Assembly: GCA_047638695.1 (NCBI GenBank)
Contig: JBLINY010000011.1
Span: forward strand, 1-64,000
Reading direction: 5' to 3'
Origin: JAHECQ01 sp047638695
GTDB lineage: Bacteria; Actinomycetota; Acidimicrobiia; Acidimicrobiales; SZUA-35
Length of the DNA: 64,000 nucleotides
The notes beneath the pieces are model-generated. The model had not been told where the DNA came from. It saw only the letters and a program-made list of their open reading frames with translations, and ran no database searches. Position 1 is the stretch's first letter, and each line of letters opens with the position of its first letter. Below, in pieces: positions 41,886-49,223 of the stretch. The translations under genes were made by a program, and so were the position numbers.

Positions 41886-44681
41886 ATGGTGAAAAGAAGA
41901 ACCGAAACTGACTTGTCTCGTGCCGATGATGTCGCCGGGATTGAGATCGCTGTGTTGGACCATGCGGGTGTAATTGAGTCGGTGAACTCGAGCTGGGAAC
42001 GGTTCAGCGAGCAAAACGGTGGAGATCCGACCAGAACCGGTGTGGGCGTTAGTTATCTCGATATTTGTGACCAAGCTGAAGACGAGTCGGGCGCGGCGGA
42101 GGTAAGCGCGGCAATCCGTCGGGCTTTGGCCGGCAACCTTGCCTCGACTGAAGTCATCAGAATCCCGTGCGATTCAGAGTCGGAGAGTCGCTGGTTCGAT
42201 GTTTTGATCTCTGCCCGACCTGGCCTTCGTGGCGACGTCGCTGGAGTCACGGTGGTGTTGACCCCGGCGGCGGGACGTAGCGAACCAGCCGACATCGCAG
42301 GTGGCCTCGTTCCGCCCGAGGGTCTCGATCTTCGTGCAGCGACGGCTTCAAAGGGTTCGCAGCCCTTGAGCGATGTTCCGGCTGCTGATGGTGCGATGGC
42401 CTGGGCGATGGTGGAAGCATCACCAGATGCGTTGGTGATGGCCGATGAGGATGGTCTGATCGAGTTGGTGAATGGTCAGGCCGAGAAACTTTTCGGGTAC
42501 GACCGGATTGAGCTGTTAGGCAAGCCGGTGGAGATGCTGCTTCCGGAGAGATTCGTCGGAGTTCATAGGGCTCATCGGACCAGGTTCCGGGTCGCACCCG
42601 AGGTTCGGGCGATGGGTTCAGGCATGGATCTTCGTGCCCGACGTGCAGACGGGACCGAGATCCCTGTCGAAGTTAGTCTTTCACCGCTGCGAGCCCAGGG
42701 CCGGCTGCGGGTTATTGCAGCGGTTCGCGACATCTCCGACCGGGCGGCAGCTGAAGCAGCCGCCCAGAGGGTTCGGGCTGGACTCGACTCGATCGTCGAC
42801 GGTGTCTACATGTTCGATCCTGAAACCCTCCGCTTCTCGTATGTGAACGATGGCGCGGTGGCCCAAACCGGTTACAGCGCGGCGGAGATGGTCGATGGCA
42901 TGACGCCGCTACATCTGACTGCGGACTTCAGTCGGGACCAATTCGCCCGTCTTGTGGCCGGTGTTGTCGGCGCCAACAAGGGTCCTTCGCAGTTCGAGGC
43001 GACGATGTGCCATCGATCGGGCCGCGATTTCCCAGTCGAAGTCGTCATGGCATGCCCCGACCAGGCCACCGATCTACCTCCCGTGGTGCTGGCTGTCGTG
43101 CGCGACATTTCCTTACGCCGCTCGGCAGAGCGTCAGGCCGGCATCATTCGGCACAGCATCGACGCCGTGTCTGACGCTGTGTTTGTGTGCGATGAACACA
43201 CGTTGGAGTTCATCCACGTCAACCAGGGTGCCGTCGAGCTCCACGGCTACGAACGAGAAGAGCTGTTGGCCGGGATGACCCCGGGCGATTTGGCCCCCGA
43301 TATGTCGGCCGATGACGTCGGGGCTGCCCTAACCAAGCTGGCGGATGCGCCGTTGGAACATGCACGGTTTGCAGCCACCGGCATAACCAAGGATGAGACG
43401 GTCGTGCCGGTTGAGGTGCTGATCAACTGGCCGCTGCCTGCACAACCCGGGGATCCTCGACCGGTCATCGCTGTCGTACGTGACATCTCTGATCGAGTCG
43501 CCGCCGAGGCTCAGAGTCGCCGCCGAGCGGCCCTCGATCGCACGGTGTCTCAGGTGAGGTTGGCGATGTTGCAGGGAGCGTCACGGGGTGACGGTCTTCG
43601 GTTGATCTGCGAGGGAGCCAACGAGGCCCTCGACGCATCGGCGGTGATGATTCTGACGCCGACCGGCGCCGACGACGACCTGAGTATCGAGGCCGACATC
43701 GGCTTGTCTCGCTCGGCACGAGCCAGTATGTCGTTCCGCACGAGCCAGGGCGTGGTCGGAGAGGTATTCACCAGCGGTCAACCACAGTTCACCGACCGAA
43801 ACGACCAGCGGATTAGCCCCGCCAACCTGGCGGTGGCGGAACAACATGACGCCGGGTCGATTGTCGCCGCTCCGATTCATGATGCCAACGAAGTAGTCGG
43901 GGTCGTTGTCGTTGTTCGAGCCGGCTCGGCCCCTCGCCTCGACGACGAAGACCTCGTAGCTGTTGAACAGTTTGCATCAGCTGCGGTGGTTGCTATCGAA
44001 GCGGCAGAAGCCCGTGAAAACCAGACCCAGTTGGAGCTGTTCGAAGACCGTGAGCGCATTGGCCGCGACATGCACGACAAAGTCATCGGCCGCCTCTTCG
44101 CCACAGGAATGGCTCTGCAATCGACTCTTGGTCGCGTGGCTGACCCGGCAACGGCCAGTCGGCTTTCGGACATGGTCGAAGAGATCGATGTCACAATCAA
44201 AGAAATCCGCACCACCATCTACGGTGCTCGCTCGCAGATCGGCTGGGGAAAAGGCGTCGCCGGTCAGATCCTCGCCATCGCGGCCGACCAAAATGCGATT
44301 CTCGGCTTCGAACCTCGAGTCACTTGCATCGGCCCGATCGATGACCTCTCCGAGCCGACGGTTGACGAGCTGACTGGGACGCTGCACGAAGCGCTCACCA
44401 ACATTGGCAAACACGCCCAAGCAACCACGGCAACCATCGATGTGCTTGTTGCCGACAACGACCTCACCGTGACAATCACCGACAACGGGAAGGGATTTGA
44501 CCCGGCCGCTGTGACCCGTGCATACGGCGGATCAGAACTCACCAGCAACGGGCTAGTCAACATGACGACCAGGGCCGAGAAACTCGGCGGTCACGCCACG
44601 ATCTCATCGAATCCGGGCGAAGGAACGATGATCACCTGGACCGTCCCTTTTCGAGGCTTTGGTGTTGCTGCCCCGATTTAG
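41886..44681 (+). CDS. DevS-like sensor histidine kinase with four PAS domains and GAF (931 aa)
   Basis: Order: PAS (about 15-125), PAS (175-290, SPDALVMADEDGLIELVNGQ), PAS (300-410, GVYMFDPETLRFSYVNDGAV), PAS (420-540, AVFVCDEHTLEFIHVNQGAV), GAF (550-710), HisKA_3 with the phospho-acceptor in EDRERIGRDMHDKVIGRLFA, and HATPase with LHEALTNIGKHAQA and ITDNGKGFDPA. The kinase core closely follows DevS/DosS, so phosphotransfer to the DevR protein at 62530 is likely. No heme-binding GAF-A is evident; the PAS array may sense redox or ligands. ATG 41886 is the first start in a domain-like context. Confidence 0.9.
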   Translation: MVKRRTETDLSRADDVAGIEIAVLDHAGVIESVNSSWERFSEQNGGDPTRTGVGVSYLDICDQAEDESGAAEVSAAIRRALAGNLASTEVIRIPCDSESESRWFDVLISARPGLRGDVAGVTVVLTPAAGRSEPADIAGGLVPPEGLDLRAATASKGSQPLSDVPAADGAMAWAMVEASPDALVMADEDGLIELVNGQAEKLFGYDRIELLGKPVEMLLPERFVGVHRAHRTRFRVAPEVRAMGSGMDLRARRADGTEIPVEVSLSPLRAQGRLRVIAAVRDISDRAAAEAAAQRVRAGLDSIVDGVYMFDPETLRFSYVNDGAVAQTGYSAAEMVDGMTPLHLTADFSRDQFARLVAGVVGANKGPSQFEATMCHRSGRDFPVEVVMACPDQATDLPPVVLAVVRDISLRRSAERQAGIIRHSIDAVSDAVFVCDEHTLEFIHVNQGAVELHGYEREELLAGMTPGDLAPDMSADDVGAALTKLADAPLEHARFAATGITKDETVVPVEVLINWPLPAQPGDPRPVIAVVRDISDRVAAEAQSRRRAALDRTVSQVRLAMLQGASRGDGLRLICEGANEALDASAVMILTPTGADDDLSIEADIGLSRSARASMSFRTSQGVVGEVFTSGQPQFTDRNDQRISPANLAVAEQHDAGSIVAAPIHDANEVVGVVVVVRAGSAPRLDDEDLVAVEQFASAAVVAIEAAEARENQTQLELFEDRERIGRDMHDKVIGRLFATGMALQSTLGRVADPATASRLSDMVEEIDVTIKEIRTTIYGARSQIGWGKGVAGQILAIAADQNAILGFEPRVTCIGPIDDLSEPTVDELTGTLHEALTNIGKHAQATTATIDVLVADNDLTVTITDNGKGFDPAAVTRAYGGSELTSNGLVNMTTRAEKLGGHATISSNPGEGTMITWTVPFRGFGVAAPI

Positions 44682-44684
44682 GAC

Positions 44685-44698
44685 GGGACCTTGGTCCC
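44685..44698. promoter_or_regulatory. perfect DosR-like palindrome GGGACCTTGGTCCC
   Basis: Begins four bases after the sensor kinase stop. The next GTG at the short-spacing distance (34 nt) is 44733, opening a small frame coupled to the APC permease. Confidence 0.75.
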
Positions 44699-44732
44699 TA
44701 CCTCTTGGATCGTTCGCCGGCGAAGGTGGCCC

Positions 44733-44909
44733 GTGTGCCTGGAGCGACCGCATTTCCAATCCACGCGCTGCCCCCGGACAGTTTCCGGTCGCCTCGGTGA
44801 CCGGTTCGTGGTCGCGGTGCCAATGACGCCGCCGCGACGCGGGGTCCGCCATGAACCAATTCCGGTGACGGCTCAGGCCGAGCCGGGGTTGGTGGCGGCC
44901 GCCTCGTGA
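44733..44909 (+). CDS. possible small leader-type protein coupled to the APC permease (58 aa)
   Basis: GTG 44733 lies 34 nt after a perfect box, as do other leaderless starts. The frame (MCLERPHFQSTRCPRTVSGR, then GDRFVVAVPMTPPRRGVRHE) is basic and has no known family. Its TGA at 44907-44909 overlaps the GTG start of the permease (GTGA). Either a short real protein or simply a translated leader that brings ribosomes to the permease start. Confidence 0.4.
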   Translation: MCLERPHFQSTRCPRTVSGRLGDRFVVAVPMTPPRRGVRHEPIPVTAQAEPGLVAAAS

Positions 44910-46480
44910 CAAACCAACACCTGGCTCGCTCGCTCGGATTTGGGCAGATCACAGCCAGCGGCGTTGGGATCATCATCGGGGCCGGGATCTACGTGCTGTT
45001 GGGAGCTGCGACCGCCGAGGCCGGAGCAGCGGTATGGGTTTCTTTCTTGATCGCCGGGGCCCTTAGCGCCCTGACTGCGTTGAGCTATGCCGAACTGGCG
45101 GCCATGTTTCCGAACGCGGGGGCCGAGTATGACTACACCCGTCGAGTAGCACCAGAGTGGACCGCGTTCGTCATTGGCTGGGTGATGATTCTGGGTTTGG
45201 TCATCGCCGCGGCCGCAGTCGCACTTGGGTTCGCCAGCTACGTTCGCTACTTCGTTGACGTTCCGCTCCGGGTCGCAGCGTGGGCCCTTATCGCCGTAGT
45301 GACCCTGATTGCCTTGGCTGGCATCGAACAGTCGGCCAAGCTCACGGTGGCCTTGAGCGCGTTCCAGGTTGGTGGCCTCGTCGTCATCGTTGCCATCGGC
45401 GTTCCTCACCTCGGCGACCATGATCTGCTCGAGGGATCCACCACCGCTGGGGTTATGACTGCGGCCGCCCTCGTCTTCTTCGCCTTCGTGGGGTTCGACG
45501 AGGTGATCACCTTGGCCGAGGAGACCACCAATCCGGCCCGCACTGTGCCTCGGGCGCTGCTGGTTGCCCTCGCTTTGTCCACAGCCCTGTACGTTGCCGT
45601 GGCCGTTGCGGCAGTCAGCGTGCTTGGCCCGTCCGCCTTGGGTGCCTCCGATCAGCCGCTGGCCGATGTCATGGCCGAGGCCATTGGTTCCCGTAGCGCC
45701 AAGGTCGTGGCCGTCGTGGCCATGATCGCAACGACGAACACCTCGCTGCTGGCCCTGACGGCAGCGTCGCGACTGCAGTTCGGCATGGCCGACACCGGCG
45801 CACTACCGGCAGTGTTCCGACGGCTAAGTGTCATGCGGGCCCCATGGGTCGCCATCATGTGCGCTTCGCTGGTGGCCGCTGCCTTTGTAGCCGTCGGTGA
45901 TCTGAAACTGGTGGCCGGAGTAACTGACTTCTCGGTCTATCTCGTGTTCATCGCCGTCAACATCACGGTGATCCTGCTCCGATTCTGGCAACCGAATCGG
46001 CTGCGACCATTCTTCATTCGCGGTGCCATAGGAAAAGTTCCCGTTGTGCCGGTGGTGGCGCTGGCGGCCATCGCGCTGCTCGTGCCGTCGCTCGAGGTCA
46101 CCGCTCTTCTCATTGGAGCGATCGTGGCTATCATCGGCGTTGCTGTCTTTGCGGCTCTGGCTTACTTCCGAAAGCGAGCCGCAGAGCCGCCCAATCCGGT
46201 GGAGAAGCCGTTGGTACCCCGAACGAGCGTGAACCGAGACGAGGCAGCTCAGGTTGCCGCTGCTTTGCGGATCGACTTTGCGTCGGTGTCGTTCGATCTC
46301 GACCAGTTTCATCGGGGAATGGGGGTCGAACTACAACACGGCACCGGCGACCCCGACACCAACATCACCAATGACGACCTCGTGGCGACCGGCAAGATCG
46401 CCCTTGCTCACCTCAACGAAATCCCCGACTACTACACCCGATTGGCAGCGATGGAAGCCGAGGCCAGGCGACAGCAGTGA
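44906..46480 (+). CDS. APC-family amino acid permease fused to DUF5661 domain (524 aa)
   Basis: Residues 1-430 hold about 12-13 membrane segments of the APC superfamily, with the first helix GFGQITASGVGIIIGAGIYV and the conserved FFAFVGFDEVITLAEETTNP. Residues 455-524 form a soluble tail: FDLDQFHRGMGVELQHGT, NDDLVATGKIALAHLNE, PDYYTRLAAMEAEA, a clear match in pattern to DUF5661, a small stand-alone domain in many bacteria. The tail is not part of usual permeases and may regulate transport. GTG 44906 overlaps the stop of the short upstream frame. Confidence 0.88.
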   Translation: MTNQHLARSLGFGQITASGVGIIIGAGIYVLLGAATAEAGAAVWVSFLIAGALSALTALSYAELAAMFPNAGAEYDYTRRVAPEWTAFVIGWVMILGLVIAAAAVALGFASYVRYFVDVPLRVAAWALIAVVTLIALAGIEQSAKLTVALSAFQVGGLVVIVAIGVPHLGDHDLLEGSTTAGVMTAAALVFFAFVGFDEVITLAEETTNPARTVPRALLVALALSTALYVAVAVAAVSVLGPSALGASDQPLADVMAEAIGSRSAKVVAVVAMIATTNTSLLALTAASRLQFGMADTGALPAVFRRLSVMRAPWVAIMCASLVAAAFVAVGDLKLVAGVTDFSVYLVFIAVNITVILLRFWQPNRLRPFFIRGAIGKVPVVPVVALAAIALLVPSLEVTALLIGAIVAIIGVAVFAALAYFRKRAAEPPNPVEKPLVPRTSVNRDEAAQVAAALRIDFASVSFDLDQFHRGMGVELQHGTGDPDTNITNDDLVATGKIALAHLNEIPDYYTRLAAMEAEARRQQ

Positions 46481-46692
46481 CTTCGACCACACGAGCGGTC
46501 AGCTTCGGAATCAGGTCGTGGCGGCGTTCGAGCTGAACATCGATCTGAGCGAAATCGTTGCGCATCCGCTCGCGCGACCCGATACCACGAGTACGACGAG
46601 AAAAATGAGCACCGGGGCTCGCCAGTGACCGTGAGAATGTTGCGCTGTGCTGGGGTCATCTCGAATCTGTGAAGAGTGGGCGCCACCGAGTA

Positions 46693-46706
46693 GGGCCGAA
46701 AGTCAC
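46693..46706. promoter_or_regulatory. DosR-like box GGGCCGAAAGTCAC
   Basis: Same 14-mer as at 4804-4817. Ends 32 nt before ATG 46739 of nnr. The remaining bases 46481-46692 show nothing recognisable. Confidence 0.7.
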
Positions 46707-46738
46707 GAACAAGGGTCGCCCGTGTTAGGCAGGTCTCG

Positions 46739-48364
46739 ATGACAACGAATGAGGACCGGTCGACGACACCACGGCCCGTCGATCATCAGCGACCAAGGCT
46801 TGACGGTGGGATCGCGCGCGGAGAATTTGACCGGTGTGTGCTGACGCCAGCCGAGATGTCGAGGATCGACCAGGCCAGCATCGCTGCCGGGGTGAGTGGC
46901 GTCGATCTGATGGAGCACGCTGGGTCGGCCGTCGCCGACGCAATCGTCGCACGCTGGTCCAAACGGCCGGTCGTTGTGCTCTGTGGACCGGGGAACAACG
47001 GGGGCGACGGATTCGTGGTCGCACGCCATCTCCAGTCCCGTGGCTGGTCAGTGAGGGTTGCGTCATCGAGTCGTTCACCAGATCGCCTCGGAGACGCGGG
47101 TCATCACGCCGCGCTCTGGGATGGAGCGGTGGAGCCCTTCTCCTCCGAGCTCCTCGCCGATGACACCGTGGTGGTCGACGCCCTCTTTGGCGCTGGCTTG
47201 TCTCGTCCCGTCGACGGTGAGGCACTCGTGATGATCCAGGCGATGATCGCTGCTCAAACGGCTGTGTGCGCCATCGATGTGCCGAGCGGTGTGGATGGAG
47301 CGACGGGAGAAGTACGCGGCGCTGCCGCGCCGGCTGAGGTCACCGTCACGTTCTTCCGGAAGAAGCCCGGACACCTTGTCTTTCCTGGCAGAGCGTTGTG
47401 CGGTGAGGTCGTGCTGGCCGACATCGGCACCCCCTCTGGGGCGCTCGACGGCTTCAGCCCGCAGACTTGGGAGAACGCCCCTGTCCTGTGGCAGGACCGC
47501 TACCCGTGGCCGCAGGCTGCTGGCCACAAGTACCAGCGCGGAAGCGTGCTGGTACTTGGTGGCGCTGTGACCACCGGGGCCAGCCGGCTGACGGCGACGG
47601 CTGCCATGCGTGTCGGGGCCGGGCTCGTCACCCTGGCGGTGCCAGAACAGGCCTGGGCGGTTTACGCGGCCGCAATGACGGGGGTGATGGTTCATCCTCT
47701 TCGGGGTCTCGATGGGGGGAGCGAGTTCTCAGCGTTGCTAGATGACCAGCGCCGCAACGCCGTGGCAATTGGTCCCGGTCTCGGCGTGGGACGGTCGACC
47801 TGCCTCGCAGCGCTTGCGGCACTTGCTGTCGCGGACAGGCGGCGCGCCGTCGTGCTCGATGCCGACGCGTTCACCTCATTCGCCGACGACCCGCACAGTT
47901 TGTTCGACGCGATCAGCGGCCCATGTGTGCTGACTCCGCACGACGCCGAGTTCGCCAGAGTGTTCGATCCGTCGGGCGACAAGTTGAGCCGGGTTCGTCG
48001 CGCTGCGTCTCAAAGTGGTGCGGTGGTACTCCTCAAAGGCTCCGACACCGTGATTGCAAGTCCCGACGGCCGAGCTGCGATTAACACCAATGCTCCTCCC
48101 GATTTGGCGACTGGCGGATCGGGCGATGTTCTCACCGGCCTCATCGTCGGCCTGCTGGCGCAAGGACTCGGCCCCTTTGATGCTGCGTGCGCTGGCTCGT
48201 GGCTTCACGGCGAGGTCGCGACCGCGTTCGGTCCGGGCCTCATCGCCGAGGACCTTCCGACCGGGCTACCAGCGGTGCTCCGCCAACTCAAACACAACAG
48301 GACGGGTCAGGACCTCGTTCGGGCAGCAACACCTGCATGGGGCATCCGCGGTAGCTCCTCTTGA
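46739..48364 (+). CDS. nnr: bifunctional NAD(P)HX epimerase/dehydratase (541 aa)
   Basis: N-terminal YjeF_N epimerase (LTPAEMSRIDQASIAAGVSG, VVLCGPGNNGGDGFVVARHL, VVDALFGAGLSRPV, AIDVPSGVDGATGE) and C-terminal ADP-dependent dehydratase of the ribokinase-like fold (GHKYQRGSVLVLGG, GPGLGVG, VVLDADAFTSF, LTPHDAEFARVF, LATGGSGDVLTGLIVGLLAQ). Together they repair hydrated NADH/NADPH. Length is normal; the first 30 residues are an unconserved extension. ATG 46739 lacks a Shine-Dalgarno and is 32 nt from a box. Placing cofactor repair under dormancy control is uncommon. Confidence 0.92.
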   Translation: MTTNEDRSTTPRPVDHQRPRLDGGIARGEFDRCVLTPAEMSRIDQASIAAGVSGVDLMEHAGSAVADAIVARWSKRPVVVLCGPGNNGGDGFVVARHLQSRGWSVRVASSSRSPDRLGDAGHHAALWDGAVEPFSSELLADDTVVVDALFGAGLSRPVDGEALVMIQAMIAAQTAVCAIDVPSGVDGATGEVRGAAAPAEVTVTFFRKKPGHLVFPGRALCGEVVLADIGTPSGALDGFSPQTWENAPVLWQDRYPWPQAAGHKYQRGSVLVLGGAVTTGASRLTATAAMRVGAGLVTLAVPEQAWAVYAAAMTGVMVHPLRGLDGGSEFSALLDDQRRNAVAIGPGLGVGRSTCLAALAALAVADRRRAVVLDADAFTSFADDPHSLFDAISGPCVLTPHDAEFARVFDPSGDKLSRVRRAASQSGAVVLLKGSDTVIASPDGRAAINTNAPPDLATGGSGDVLTGLIVGLLAQGLGPFDAACAGSWLHGEVATAFGPGLIAEDLPTGLPAVLRQLKHNRTGQDLVRAATPAWGIRGSSS

Positions 48365-48403
48365 TGAAGCGCATCTTCCAGAATCGTCTCTAGGAACATC
48401 GAG

Positions 48404-48631
48404 CTATCGCCTCTGAATCCGGTTGTAGTGCTCGGCCGTCAGCGCCATCGCTAGGAAGGTCACCAGCAGCGTTGACCAGAGAACACCGCCATTGGCGGCA
48501 ACGGCCAGAAGTGAGATCACTGCGCTGAGGTGAGCAGTGAGGCGGATGTGCTCCAGCTCGGCGAGCGATCGAACAATCTGTCTCGGAGAACCTGCTTGTG
48601 TGCGAGTTTGGTGTGGATGTACCAGGGTCAT
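48404..48631 (-). CDS. small membrane protein (75 aa)
   Basis: A basic N-terminal 30 residues (RQIVRSLAELEHIRLTAH) and two hydrophobic segments (LSAVISLLAVAANGGVLW and STLLVTFLAMALTAEH). No family recognised. ATG 48631 has no Shine-Dalgarno but is 34 nt from a box on the minus strand, in line with other leaderless genes. It is convergent with nnr. Confidence 0.55.
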   Translation of the reverse strand: MTLVHPHQTRTQAGSPRQIVRSLAELEHIRLTAHLSAVISLLAVAANGGVLWSTLLVTFLAMALTAEHYNRIQRR

Positions 48632-48665
48632 ACTGCGAGTGTCATTCCGCTGTTACGAGCCCCGT

Positions 48666-48679
48666 AGAGGCCAAAGTCC
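48666..48679. promoter_or_regulatory. DosR-like box GAGGCCAAAGTCCA
   Basis: Moderate match; 34 nt upstream of the small membrane protein gene on the minus strand. Confidence 0.5.
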
Positions 48680-48720
48680 ACCTCTCATGAGAGATTCCAT
48701 CCCGAGCGCCGGCTCTGGTA

Positions 48721-48734
48721 GGGCCCTAGGACCC
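48721..48734. promoter_or_regulatory. DosR-like box GGGCCCTAGGACCC
   Basis: Near-perfect palindrome 63 nt before GTG 48798 of the DUF302 gene. Centre-to-centre distance to the previous box is 55 bp. Confidence 0.72.
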
Positions 48735-48797
48735 TGTGACGGGCCAGCGTGGCGAACGAAGGTCACGTGGTGACTCAAGCAGAAGAAGGGACCATTC

Positions 48798-49211
48798 GTG
48801 ATCTTTGAAGAGACCGTTGTTCTATCCAAGGCTTTCGGCGAGGTAGTGGATGAGGTCAAGGCCATCTTTGGCGCCGTTGGTTTCGGTACGTTGACCGAGA
48901 TTGACATGCAGGCGACGCTCAAAGCGAAGGTCGACAAGGACATCGGCCGCTACGTCATCATTGGGGCCTGTAATCCGCATCTGGCCAGCAGAGCGCTCGA
49001 CGTCGAACCTCAGATAGGGGTCCTCTTGCCCTGCAATGTTGTTGTTCGAGAGTCGGGTGATGAGGTGATTGTGGAGGCGATGGATCCCGGTCTCATGGCA
49101 TCGGTCGCCGGCAACGAGGCGCTGGCTCCGATCGCGGCCGAGGCTCGGTCACTGATGAACGAAGCACTGCGACGGCTGGCCGCCGACGGCGAGCTCACCA
49201 GTGGAGACTAA
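48798..49211 (+). CDS. DUF302 domain protein (137 aa)
   Basis: Matches the DUF302 pattern: VVLSKAFGEVVDEVKAIFGA, GFGTLTEIDMQATLKAKVD, YVIIGACNPHLASRALDVEP, IGVLLPCNVVVRE. The family has a swapped-hairpin fold, unknown function, and often occurs with stress genes. GTG 48798 follows AGAAGGGACCATTC, an acceptable ribosome site, and lies 63 nt from a strong box. The fusion gene downstream starts 12 bases after the stop, so both may share one transcript. Confidence 0.9.
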   Translation: MIFEETVVLSKAFGEVVDEVKAIFGAVGFGTLTEIDMQATLKAKVDKDIGRYVIIGACNPHLASRALDVEPQIGVLLPCNVVVRESGDEVIVEAMDPGLMASVAGNEALAPIAAEARSLMNEALRRLAADGELTSGD

Positions 49212-49223
49212 GCAGCTGGCATC

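Noticed and set aside
44685..44698. Palindrome right after the sensor kinase stop as a terminator hairpin
   Set aside because: There is no loop (two central bases only) and no T-run, while sequence and spacing fit the box set.
46481..46628. Plus-strand frame continuing past the permease stop (AAFELNIDLSEIVAH)
   Set aside because: No start codon or ribosome site of its own; likely out-of-frame read-through of permease DNA plus intergenic sequence.
48767..48808. 13-codon GTG frame at the leaderless distance in the DUF302 leader
   Set aside because: GTG is frequent in this DNA; the frame is tiny and out of frame with the gene, so chance is the simpler explanation.
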